From: Spirochaetales bacterium
GTDB taxonomy: Bacteria; Spirochaetota; Spirochaetia; DTKZ01
DNA length: 10,799 nt
NCBI GenBank assembly: GCA_031266855.1
Contig: JAISAF010000153.1
Location: 1-10,799, forward strand
Direction: 5' to 3'
Shown here in pieces: positions 1-6,787 of the stretch. Position numbers and translations under genes: made by a program. Position 1 is the stretch's first letter. Each line of letters begins with the position of its first letter. Below the pieces are notes generated by a model that saw only the letters and a program-made list of their open reading frames with translations, was not told the DNA's origin and made no database searches.

Positions 1-66
1 GCTCCCTGCTGGGGAGATATTAATTAATAAAAAAGGCCGGTCAGACACTGATGCCGCATGAGCCGG

Positions 67-106
67 AGGGGACATTTCTACTGAACGGAAACAGGGGACA
101 TTTCTA
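67..106. repeat. Pair of 14-bp direct repeats, possible insertion-sequence end remnant
   Basis: The 14-mer AGGGGACATTTCTA occurs at 67-80 and again, without mismatch, at 93-106, a period of 26 bp. Closely spaced direct repeats of this kind resemble the multiple transposase-binding repeats at the ends of some insertion sequences (IS21-type ends, for example). No transposase reading frame is present in the window, so an IS-end remnant is an inference. The rest of 1-135 shows only a weak 5-bp hairpin near 2-16 and AT-rich sequence. Confidence 0.5.
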
Positions 107-135
107 TTGGTCGTTGACAACAAACTGAAAGGTAC

Positions 136-165
136 TTGACTAAAAATTAATTATGACTATAAAAT
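136..165 (+). promoter_or_regulatory. Sigma-70-type promoter for the YARHG-domain gene
   Basis: A -35 box TTGACT (136-141) is followed after 16 bp by TATAAA (158-163), or after 18 bp by the overlapping TAAAAT (160-165). The predicted start near 172 leaves a leader of about 58 nt before the ATG at 230. The promoter lies about 30 bp downstream of the direct repeats, so it could have come in with the same element. Confidence 0.6.
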
Positions 166-229
166 AACCGCAAATTAGTGTTAATATTAGTGAAATATAA
201 TGGGATTTGTTCGGACAGGGGGGCAATTC

Positions 230-1324
230 ATGAAGAAAAAACAGGTTTTTTTATTTGTGTTGCTGCTTTTCGGAATTTTGCCGTATTGTCCCGCGAATGA
301 TGGGCCGTTTACCTTAATCGGCGGCACCCTTAAGCCTTTTAACAATATGGATATTTCTCTTGATTATGAACGCCTTATAATAACTCATAGCCAGAAAGTT
401 TTTGAAGTGGATGTTTTTATAGAATTAAATAACCATACGGATAGTGTTCTTGAACCAACTGTCGGGTTTGAGTTTATGCCGAGCAAGAATGATATATACT
501 ACAAAAGCACATTTAATAATTTTGTTTTGCTTGTAAATAACGAACCGCAGAAATTCTCTTTTGAATCTATTGTAAATGAGGAATCCTTTGAGGCGATAAG
601 TATTCTTTTATATAAGCCAAAACTCAATCCTGGGCTAAACAGAATTTATCACAATTATAAAGTAGATGAAAGATTCAGCTCCGGCGGGCATTTTATTTAT
701 ATCTTACAAACAGGTTCACGGTGGAAAGGCGGTATAATTAAAGATTTTGAAATAATTATCAAAACTCATGATCCCGGCGTTATATGTAACAGAGAAGATA
801 GTTTTTCATCATTCGATATAGTCGGCGAAGGTAAAAATGTTCAAATTGATGAAATAGCAGGGGAACATGTTTACGGTGAATCCTTTTCGCTTAATAAGGG
901 CTATTTATATAAGAATATAGAGAATTTTCATCCTGCACAGAACCTGCGTTTTGATTTCTATCCTTTTTTTATGGATTATTATTGGGGCGATATGCTTGAC
1001 CCTAGTTCATTGGACATTCTTGACCCGCCTCTGCCGGTACATAAATATATTTATCATTGGAAGAACAGTATAAACAGGAAAAATGATGAAATATCCGGGG
1101 AATTCGAAGAACAAATTCCAAAAATGAACAAGAACGACTTAAGAATACTGCGTAATACGATTTTCGCTCTGCATGGTTACATATTTAACGATAAAAACCT
1201 GAATGAATACTTCAACAATCAGTATTGGTATTATCCCAATCCCAATATTAAATATGAAGATATACACCTGGATACGGCAACACAGAAAATTTTGGATTAT
1301 ATAATCAAAGCGGAAAAAAGATAA
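230..1324 (+). CDS. Exported protein with C-terminal YARHG domain
   Basis: The product is 364 aa. The ATG at 230 is preferred over the in-frame ATG at 200 because AGGGGGG (217-223) sits 6 nt before it, whereas the upstream ATG has no ribosome binding site. The N-terminus is a signal peptide (MKKK, then a hydrophobic core to about residue 19). Cleavage probably follows CPA near residue 25. The Cys there is preceded by Pro-Tyr, a poor lipobox. Residues ~30-280 are rich in beta-strand-type alternation, as in an immunoglobulin-like or DUF4424-like sandwich, but I cannot assign a family. Residues ~304-340 (LRNTIFALHGYIF, then NEYFNNQYWYYPN) fit the YARHG domain, an extracellular module at the C-terminus of many secreted bacterial proteins. 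Molecular function is unknown. The gene is visibly AT-rich (23 G+C of 60 bases at 421-480, against 38 of 60 at 1921-1980) and is the only plus-strand gene here, suggesting separate acquisition. Confidence 0.85.
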   Translation: MKKKQVFLFVLLLFGILPYCPANDGPFTLIGGTLKPFNNMDISLDYERLIITHSQKVFEVDVFIELNNHTDSVLEPTVGFEFMPSKNDIYYKSTFNNFVLLVNNEPQKFSFESIVNEESFEAISILLYKPKLNPGLNRIYHNYKVDERFSSGGHFIYILQTGSRWKGGIIKDFEIIIKTHDPGVICNREDSFSSFDIVGEGKNVQIDEIAGEHVYGESFSLNKGYLYKNIENFHPAQNLRFDFYPFFMDYYWGDMLDPSSLDILDPPLPVHKYIYHWKNSINRKNDEISGEFEEQIPKMNKNDLRILRNTIFALHGYIFNDKNLNEYFNNQYWYYPNPNIKYEDIHLDTATQKILDYIIKAEKR

Positions 1325-1326
1325 AC

Positions 1327-1366
1327 AATCAACCATCCCGCCGCAAGCGGCGGGGCAGGGTTGTTT
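1327..1366 (+). other. Hairpin just after the YARHG gene, possible weak terminator
   Basis: Arms CCCGCCGC (1337-1344) and GCGGCGGG (1347-1354) can pair. The flanking CAACC and GGTTG extend the stem with an internal bulge. Only an interrupted T-tract (TTGTTT) follows, so a terminator for the upstream gene is possible but weak. The same hairpin plus GGGGCAGGG and TTTCCG recurs on the plus strand at 6647-6679, so this is more likely a degenerate, inverted module of the intergenic repeat family. Confidence 0.35.
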
Positions 1367-1386
1367 CCGATAGGTATGGATTGTAC
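1363..1386 (+). repeat. Short intergenic repeat box, copy 1
   Basis: The segment beginning TTTCCGATAGGTA and ending TGGATTGTA at 1364-1385 matches 8579-8600, with one inserted G in the second copy. The second copy lies inside the composite repeat there, tying this short box to the same family. Confidence 0.6.
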
Positions 1387-1418
1387 CTGCGGGTTTAATA
1401 TCAGCGTCATCCAACAAT

Positions 1419-1766
1419 GCGGCAGAATTAAGAACCGCCCAAAGGGGCGGGACTGGTCGCAATTTTGCTTCGGCCCATAACCTGTATATACGCCAGGGTT
1501 TTTTAGGGCCTCTTGCCCGGAAAGCCTTGTTAGTAAAAACACGCTCCCGCGTACGTTTGCAGGGGCATGCAAAATCGCGGCGCGTGGTTACAGGCGCGGC
1601 CTTGCGTATGCAAAGCATACGCAGGGCCGCTGTCCGTCGCTGGTGCGCGCGCGAGGGATTGTAGCGGAAATCCCGGAGGGCTTGCGAAAGCAAGACCGAG
1701 GAATTGGAGCGGAAAGCCCGGTTTTTGGGCCGCCCGGTAGGGCGGCCCAAAAATGCGCCCAAATTC
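1419..1766 (+). repeat. Composite hairpin-rich intergenic repeat, copy A
   Basis: This fills most of the gap between two convergent genes. It has three parts. The first is a 57-bp module at 1419-1475 (GCGGCAGAATTAAGAACCGC onward), nearly identical to 7032-7085. The second is a 16-bp stem with one G-T pair (1596-1611 with 1615-1630, loop AAA). The third is a core at 1641-1766: GAGGGATTGTAGCGGAAA (1653-1670), a 5-bp stem with GAAA loop (1681-1694), TTGGAGCGGAAAGCCC (1704-1719), a perfect 14-bp stem (1722-1735 with 1740-1753) and the end box GCGCCCAAATTC (1755-1766). The core recurs inverted at 6633-6745 and, diverged, at 8525-8705. The end box stops 11 bp short of the next gene's stop codon. 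No protein-coding potential is credible. A structured RNA or non-autonomous mobile element is inferred. Confidence 0.75.
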
Positions 1767-1777
1767 TAAGTGTATAG

Positions 1778-3142
1778 TTACTCCCGCTCCGCCTTATCCG
1801 CGGCCGCGAAAATCTTCTGAACCTGCTGCCGGGAAACAAGAAACTCCGGGAGGCCTTCCCCCGCAAGAGCGTAGAAATCCCTGTTGTACGGCGCGAAGCG
1901 CACTGGAATTTTTTGCCCCGCCGGATCGCTTAAAACGTACTCGATCGTAATCTCCACCGCCGCCGGTTTCGCGGGCCGGCCAGGATACTCCGCGTCCACG
2001 GACAACGAAACGCAGGCCCCGTACAAAGCCCTGAAACTGTCTTCGGAAATTTCCCGGCCATTCAGGGAGTAAAGCGCCCCTCCGGCCCCATCCCCGTCCT
2101 GACGGCTTACCACGGCGGAAAGGGTTCTGCCGCCGCCCTGTATGGTAATGGAATCCACCCGATCCATGCCGCCGGGATTCGCGACACTTCTTTCAACAAG
2201 GTCAAAGGCCAGGGCCTTCAGCGCGGGACTTACATCCCGTAGAAGAAAAACCCCCGGATTATCAGGCAGTTTCGCGAACTGCTGGGTTCCATTCGATTTC
2301 CCAAAAAGAAGCTCCATGCTTTCCTCTTCCCCCTGGATAAGAACCCGCGCGGCAGGTTTATCAAGACCATAAGGTTCAAGCGAAACGGGCCTGTCCTCAT
2401 CAAAATCGCTGATACGCATATCCTTGAAAAAACTCATCAAAGCCGAAAACCTTTCCGGATCAACCGCGACAGGATTCCGGTACGGCGAACTCAGTACATG
2501 ACCCAGCCCGCCAGAGGCGGAATCAATCTGTATCCGGCTTGTCCCCGCCTCAAGAACAAAGCGCCGCACCTCATAAGGATTTTCAAACTCCGGCAGCCTC
2601 TTGTCCCTGATATCCTTTTTTGAAAGATACAGCCTTTCCCCCGGATACGTGGGAACCTGGTAGACTTTTGGATCCCCCTTCACCATAGCGTAGTACCCGG
2701 AACGGGAAGGAGTCCGCTCCCCCGCGAAAAACTCGGCCTGATCTCCATCGGAAGTCGTAATAATTGTATGCCACAACGGAGGATCAAGACCATAGATTTT
2801 CAAATCAGCCGCGGACTCGTCAATTACCCTGTCCGCCCGCATATTGGACAGCGACCAGGTCATGCCCTTAATCTCACTCTGATCAAGCCGGTAGGGATCC
2901 GCGGGAACCGCTTCCCAGTCCTCCCCGTTTCTTTCAAGGAGGATACCCGTCGTGGGAACCTCGATCCGTACAACCGTATCCGATACCAGCGAAGACAGTT
3001 TAATCTCCTGCGGCCGCGCAGCCGCCAGCCGCTCCTCAAATTGCGCGCTCTTGTAAGTCTTCGCGATAAAATACGCGGCGATAAGGACAGCCACAAGCCC
3101 CACAGCCGCAAGTAAAGCCTTCAGATTTCTCGACATTGCCAT
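1778..3142 (-). CDS. DUF4340 domain protein of the Gld-like ABC operon
   Basis: The product is 454 aa. A single N-terminal membrane helix (residues ~8-27) anchors it, and the remainder is probably extracytoplasmic. The sequence has two or more weakly repeated units of the pattern V-x-I-x-x-x-L-x-x-x-G-x-x-W followed by YGLDxP (residues ~57-120) and EPYGLDKPAARVLI (~254-270). This is typical of DUF4340 proteins, which are commonly encoded beside GldG-like proteins and ABC-2 exporters. The start is supported by AAGG (3151-3154), 8 nt upstream of the ATG, which abuts the stop codon of the preceding gene. The gap between the two genes is only 10 bp. It is the last gene of the operon; no classical terminator follows, and the composite repeat begins 11 bp after the stop. 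The biochemical role is unknown. An accessory or substrate-handling subunit of the exporter is an inference from context. Confidence 0.85.
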   Translation of the reverse strand: MAMSRNLKALLAAVGLVAVLIAAYFIAKTYKSAQFEERLAAARPQEIKLSSLVSDTVVRIEVPTTGILLERNGEDWEAVPADPYRLDQSEIKGMTWSLSNMRADRVIDESAADLKIYGLDPPLWHTIITTSDGDQAEFFAGERTPSRSGYYAMVKGDPKVYQVPTYPGERLYLSKKDIRDKRLPEFENPYEVRRFVLEAGTSRIQIDSASGGLGHVLSSPYRNPVAVDPERFSALMSFFKDMRISDFDEDRPVSLEPYGLDKPAARVLIQGEEESMELLFGKSNGTQQFAKLPDNPGVFLLRDVSPALKALAFDLVERSVANPGGMDRVDSITIQGGGRTLSAVVSRQDGDGAGGALYSLNGREISEDSFRALYGACVSLSVDAEYPGRPAKPAAVEITIEYVLSDPAGQKIPVRFAPYNRDFYALAGEGLPEFLVSRQQVQKIFAAADKAERE

Positions 3143-3152
3143 CGCCGTTTCC

Positions 3153-4583
3153 TTACAAATGCCTGCGCTTCAGCCAGGTAACAAACCCGGCGGCAAAAAG
3201 CGCCAGCGGAATAACCACAACGAAAATAAGCCCAAAAATAATAACATACCATTCCGTCATATTCATCGGCGCGGTCATAAGACTCTTTGAACGGACAGAA
3301 AGATTTTCCGGCTTCTCTTCCAGCCAGGTAAGCCCGTTCATAAACATATCGATATTCCCCGGTATCTGTCCGAAAATATTCACAGGCTCCAGGAAACTCC
3401 CGCAGCCTAAAGCAACGATGCGGGTTTCCTCTTCCCCCAGCGTATCGGAAACCACCATACCCAGCACAACAGGCCCCTGAATATCCGTATCCGTAATATC
3501 CGGCGTATTCAGCGACAAGTCCGTACGCAGAAACGACAACTGCGAAGAAGCAAGAAGAGGAACAAGCCGCGCCGACTGCCGCCGCACATCCAGGGCGGAC
3601 ACTCCCCGCGCCAGAGGCAGAACAACCGGAGACCTTTTTTCCAGAAGAGGGCCGGTTATTTCATGACTCAGCATATCGGGCACCGTATAGTAAGGATTAC
3701 TCATTGTCATATAATCCTTATTCAGCTCCACAGTAACGCCAAACTCAAAACGGATACCATAACCAGAAAAAAGCTCATCAAGATTAGGAGAAGGCCCGGT
3801 CTGAATATCCATCAACGCAAGAAGCCGCCCCCCCCCGTCAAGGTAGCTTCGCAGCCTGTCCGCCTCCGCCGCGGTAAAATCCGCCTTAGGGCCATTGAGA
3901 ATCATTGCGGAGGCATCTTCGGGAATATCAGCCTGAATCAAATTAAGCTGCCGCAGCGTATAATTTTCCCGCTCGATCATCTCCCGCATCCCAAGGTCTT
4001 CCAGAGGAGTCTCCTGGTGTCCGGTAATCTCGTACACCACAGGCGTTACCCCGGCGCTCACATACAGAAGAGCGCCGGTAATGCGCCTTTCAATAGCAAA
4101 ACCCGTAATTGTGGGATTCTGGGGATTCGCGTAATTAACATCATACATATCCTGAAGACGAATAAGCCTGAAATCCTTCTCGCCCTCAATAACCAGCGAA
4201 CCCTTCTCAATACCCCGCTTATCCGTATCGTACTTTGTCATAAAACCAGGATTCCTGTCCGGGTCTATATCCTCCAGCCGTATCATGTCCGTCCGGGCGG
4301 CATACAAATCCACAATCTGCTTTACCTGCTCCGTCTCCTTCCCCGGCTCCCACAAACAGTAAATCGTTACCGGCTCCTCCAGACTATCCACAACCTGAAC
4401 ACTCTGCCCCGAAAGCGAAAACAGCTTATTCTGCGTCAAATCGAACTGAGGCGCGATAAGCTCGCAAATAAGATTAATGCCAATAAGACCCGCAATAACC
4501 GCAATAGTAATAATAGCCGCGTAACCACCGTATTTTACATGACGGGTACGCAGCGATTTGAAAATCCTTTCAGTATTCTTCAT
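3153..4583 (-). CDS. gldG: GldG-like ABC transporter auxiliary protein
   Basis: The product is 476 aa. It has an N-terminal membrane helix (~20-42), the family hallmark FDLTQNKLFSLSGQS (47-61), a long extracytoplasmic region (~65-440) and a C-terminal helix (~446-470) ending in WLKRRHL. This is the layout of the ABC-transporter auxiliary family that includes GldG of Bacteroidetes gliding motility. Many non-gliding bacteria carry it, so the name marks family membership and does not predict gliding. GGAGG (4592-4596), 8 nt before the ATG, overlaps the stop of the permease gene (TAGGAGG), so translation is probably coupled. A run of nine C on the plus strand (3828-3836) is G9 in the coding strand and encodes three glycines of YLDGGGRLL. 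Slippage there would shift the frame. Confidence 0.85.
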   Translation of the reverse strand: MKNTERIFKSLRTRHVKYGGYAAIITIAVIAGLIGINLICELIAPQFDLTQNKLFSLSGQSVQVVDSLEEPVTIYCLWEPGKETEQVKQIVDLYAARTDMIRLEDIDPDRNPGFMTKYDTDKRGIEKGSLVIEGEKDFRLIRLQDMYDVNYANPQNPTITGFAIERRITGALLYVSAGVTPVVYEITGHQETPLEDLGMREMIERENYTLRQLNLIQADIPEDASAMILNGPKADFTAAEADRLRSYLDGGGRLLALMDIQTGPSPNLDELFSGYGIRFEFGVTVELNKDYMTMSNPYYTVPDMLSHEITGPLLEKRSPVVLPLARGVSALDVRRQSARLVPLLASSQLSFLRTDLSLNTPDITDTDIQGPVVLGMVVSDTLGEEETRIVALGCGSFLEPVNIFGQIPGNIDMFMNGLTWLEEKPENLSVRSKSLMTAPMNMTEWYVIIFGLIFVVVIPLALFAAGFVTWLKRRHL

Positions 4584-4595
4584 GCCAGCCGCCTC

Positions 4596-5459
4596 CTAAT
4601 TCCAGCGCCGTTTTTCAATAAGCCGTACCGTCAGAAAAAGGAACAGCCCGCTGAAACAGATATAGTACACCAGTGAATCCACTTTCAGTATTCCCATCGA
4701 AAAGTTCTGATACCTCTTATTCAAGGAAAACCACGCAAGAAACTTTCGAATAAACCCCAAATAAATATCCTGATTAATAAAATACAAAGCCGTTATCACT
4801 AAAGCGCCCAACAAAGCCGCGCCAATAACTACATACAGGTTCCTCGTATTGACATAAATGAAAACGCACAGCGCAAGAGCCAGCGCCGCCGCGGAAATAA
4901 CCCCCGACTGAAGGTCGGCAGGAACACTCTGGCTGATAGGATCAATAAGCCAAATCATCATCAGGGAAAAAAACGTCACCAAAGCAGCCGTAAGCTGGTT
5001 ATCCGTTCCCGCGGAAATAAAAACCCCCACAGCGATATACGAAGCCCCCAGAAAAGCGAACCCGATATAACTACCCACAGTCTCCCACACAGCAAGATCG
5101 CCGAAAATCACAATAACCACAACATACATAAGCGTTACCAGCAGCGTCATCAAATACACCGCAACCGCCGCGAAGAATTTCCCCAAAACAATTTCCCCGA
5201 CTGTCACCGGACTCGTCAAAAGAAGCTGATCCGTCCTCTGCCTGCGCTCCTCGGAAAAAAGACGCATCGTCAAAAGCGGAATAGCGAAAAGGTAAATAAA
5301 AAGAATACTCCCCAAAAAACCCGTAAAACCGGAACTCTGGGAAAACAAATTACTAAATAAAAAGAAAATACCCGCCGCCAAAAGAAAAAAACCCATATAG
5401 ATATAACCAATAGGAGAAAGAAAATAACTCTTTATCTCCCGTTTCAAAATCGCAATCAT
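4596..5459 (-). CDS. gldF: ABC-2 type permease, GldF-like
   Basis: The product is 287 aa, the usual size for a GldF-type ABC-2 permease. About six to eight hydrophobic segments are visible (roughly 14-37, 50-68, 97-119, 129-150, 157-175, 185-203, 210-228, 262-282). The cytoplasmic segment PLLTMRLFSEERRQRTDQLL (61-80), followed by LTSPVTVGEIVLGKF, is the family's most recognisable motif, and RYQNFSMGILKVDSLVYY (249-266) is a second. It would form the membrane channel energised by the ATPase encoded just upstream. The ATG shares one base with the ATPase stop (TAATG at 5457-5461). GGAGGG (5466-5471) lies 6 nt before the start, inside the ATPase gene, which indicates translational coupling. The transported substrate is not evident. 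Confidence 0.9.
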   Translation of the reverse strand: MIAILKREIKSYFLSPIGYIYMGFFLLAAGIFFLFSNLFSQSSGFTGFLGSILFIYLFAIPLLTMRLFSEERRQRTDQLLLTSPVTVGEIVLGKFFAAVAVYLMTLLVTLMYVVVIVIFGDLAVWETVGSYIGFAFLGASYIAVGVFISAGTDNQLTAALVTFFSLMMIWLIDPISQSVPADLQSGVISAAALALALCVFIYVNTRNLYVVIGAALLGALVITALYFINQDIYLGFIRKFLAWFSLNKRYQNFSMGILKVDSLVYYICFSGLFLFLTVRLIEKRRWN

Positions 5460-6520
5460 TATTTTCCCTCCTCCCCGGAACTATTACCCGCGGAACTATC
5501 AGAATTATCAGAACCATCACCCGTGGAAACATGATCCGCCTCCGCGGCGGCAGCGGAATCTATAGCAGCCGCATCCGCGGCAGCAGCGTCAGTAGTAGTA
5601 ACATGAAGAAAAATATCCTCAAGACTCATATCCAGCGACCTCATCATTAAAATAGGAATATCCGCCGCGGAAAACGCGCGGAAAATATCACGCCGGATAT
5701 CCACATCCCCCGCCGCCTCAAGAACAAGCTCCACAGTACCCGCCTCCTGAGGTTCCCTGAACTCCCGCCCCGAAATCCCCGCGATCTTCGCAAGGACATC
5801 CGACACAGCCCCCTCCCCCGCGTCCAGCCGCAAAATAATATGACTCCCACCCAAAAGCCGCTTCGCAAGATTATCCGGCGTATCATCAGCGACAATCACA
5901 CCCTGATTAATAATCAAAACCCGCCTGCACACCGCGCTCACCTCCGGCAGAATATGCGAACTCAAAATAATCGTATGGTCCTGCCCCAAACGCGTTATAA
6001 GATCACGAATCTCAAGAATCTGCTTCGGATCCAGCCCCGCCGTCGGCTCATCCAGAATCAGAATCTCCGGATCGCCAATCATCGCCTGCGCAAGCCCAAC
6101 CCTCTGCCTGTACCCCTTCGACAGATTCTTAATCAGCCGCCCCGACACATCCTGCACACCCACCGTCTCCATCACCCGCGCCATACGCCCACGCAAAACC
6201 CCCGACGGAACCTTCTTAATCTCCCCAGCAAAAAAAAGATACTCCCTCACCGTCATCTCAGGATACAACGGAGGATTTTCCGGCAAATACCCAATCTTCT
6301 TCTTCGCCTCAATCGGATGCTCCAGAATATCCAACCCATCCACCGACACCGTCCCCTCAGTCGAAGAAAGGTATCCCGTCAAAATATTCATCGTCGTCGA
6401 CTTCCCCGCCCCATTCGGCCCCAGAAAACCAACAATCTCCCCATTCTCAATCCTGAAATTCGCGTGGTCCACCGCGGTATGCGGCCCATACCGTTTAACC
6501 AGGTTCGCAGCTTCAATCAC
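5459..6520 (-). CDS. gldA: ABC transporter ATPase, GldA-like, GTG start
   Basis: The product is 353 aa. Visible motifs are Walker A GPNGAGKST (34-42), a Q-loop region with Glu in GYLPENPPLYPE (77-88, usual in this subfamily), signature LSKGY (133-137), Walker B ILILDEP (153-159), D-loop GLDP and switch His in SSH (187-189). A C-terminal domain follows to about residue 307. It energises the GldF-like permease. The start is the GTG at 6520: AGGAGG (6526-6531) lies 5 nt upstream and the protein then begins directly with the ATPase fold. An in-frame ATG at 6580 can be set aside because it lies upstream of the predicted transcription start. An odd feature is the last 46 residues (308-353), a low-complexity tail rich in Ala, Ser, Asp and Gly that is not part of the normal fold. 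The plus strand here is strongly C over G (26 C, 8 G at 6301-6360). Confidence 0.93.
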   Translation of the reverse strand: MIEAANLVKRYGPHTAVDHANFRIENGEIVGFLGPNGAGKSTTMNILTGYLSSTEGTVSVDGLDILEHPIEAKKKIGYLPENPPLYPEMTVREYLFFAGEIKKVPSGVLRGRMARVMETVGVQDVSGRLIKNLSKGYRQRVGLAQAMIGDPEILILDEPTAGLDPKQILEIRDLITRLGQDHTIILSSHILPEVSAVCRRVLIINQGVIVADDTPDNLAKRLLGGSHIILRLDAGEGAVSDVLAKIAGISGREFREPQEAGTVELVLEAAGDVDIRRDIFRAFSAADIPILMMRSLDMSLEDIFLHVTTTDAAAADAAAIDSAAAAEADHVSTGDGSDNSDSSAGNSSGEEGK

Positions 6521-6525
6521 ACCTA

Positions 6526-6531
6526 CCTCCT
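6526..6531 (-). promoter_or_regulatory. Ribosome binding site fixing the ATPase GTG start
   Basis: AGGAGG on the minus strand with a 5-nt spacer to GTG (6518-6520). It decides between this GTG and an in-frame ATG 60 bp upstream that has no Shine-Dalgarno sequence. Confidence 0.8.
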
Positions 6532-6580
6532 GTTTAAAAAAACGCCCCGAAGGACATGAAAGTTCCCTATGGATTGCCAT

Positions 6581-6609
6581 ATACTACAATTTACAGGAAA
6601 AGCTGTCAA
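6581..6609 (-). promoter_or_regulatory. Sigma-70-type promoter of the Gld-like ABC operon
   Basis: On the minus strand a consensus -35 box TTGACA (6604-6609) is separated by exactly 17 bp from TAGTAT (6581-6586). Transcription would start near 6574, giving a leader of about 54 nt to the GTG. No further promoter is needed within the operon because the three downstream genes are overlapping or separated by about 10 bp. Confidence 0.75.
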
Positions 6610-6632
6610 AGGGCATTCCCGCCCCAGCCCCC

Positions 6633-6745
6633 GGAATTTGGGCGCCCCCCGGCGCGAAGCGCCGGGGCAGGGCTTTCCGCTCCAAGTCCTCGGCCCGCCT
6701 ACGGCGGGCCTGTGTGCTTTCCGCTGCAATCCCTGGCGCGCGCAA
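6633..6745 (-). repeat. Composite repeat core, copy C (inverted relative to A and B)
   Basis: Read on the minus strand, this copy has the same order as copy A. A GC-rich lead is followed by AGGGATTGCAGCGGAAAGC (6716-6734), a perfect 8-bp stem (6692-6699 with 6703-6710), GACTTGGAGCGGAAAGCCC (6670-6688), a perfect 9-bp stem with 3-nt loop (6647-6655 with 6659-6667) and the end box GCGCCCAAATTC (6634-6645). Stems occupy the same slots as in copy A but have unrelated sequence. A further small hairpin (6757-6768) precedes the core. It lies about 25 bp upstream of the ABC operon promoter. Confidence 0.75.
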
Positions 6746-6787
6746 CAGCGGCAGACCGCCTGACGGCGAATTGACCCGCAATTTTTT

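Noticed and set aside
1..60. Truncated gene at the left edge of the window
   Set aside because: No frame with coding character runs in from the edge; only AT-rich sequence and a weak 5-bp hairpin are visible.
230..320. Lipoprotein signal in the YARHG protein (Cys near residue 22)
   Set aside because: The residues before the Cys are Pro-Tyr, which fits even relaxed spirochaete lipoboxes poorly; ordinary signal peptidase cleavage is more likely.
1722..1753. Perfect 14-bp stem as a rho-independent terminator for the ABC operon
   Set aside because: The T-tract precedes the stem and A's follow it on both strands, so no free U-tract would follow the hairpin. The same slot holds other stems in the other copies.
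1139..1866. Minus-strand frames across the composite repeat at 1419-1766
   Set aside because: Their translations are Arg/Pro-rich readings of GC-rich hairpins and share no features with known proteins. The DNA is explained by the repeat.
3663..4676. Long plus-strand open frame of 337 codons opposite the gldG-like gene
   Set aside because: It is antisense to a well-supported gene, its translation is rich in Arg/His/Asn/Ile without domain motifs, and it has no ribosome binding site. It is a by-product of the codon bias of the minus-strand gene.
5840..6559. Plus-strand open frame of 239 codons opposite the ATPase gene
   Set aside because: Its translation is a low-complexity Arg/Asn/Pro/His sequence created by the strand bias of the ATPase gene, whose catalytic motifs are intact.
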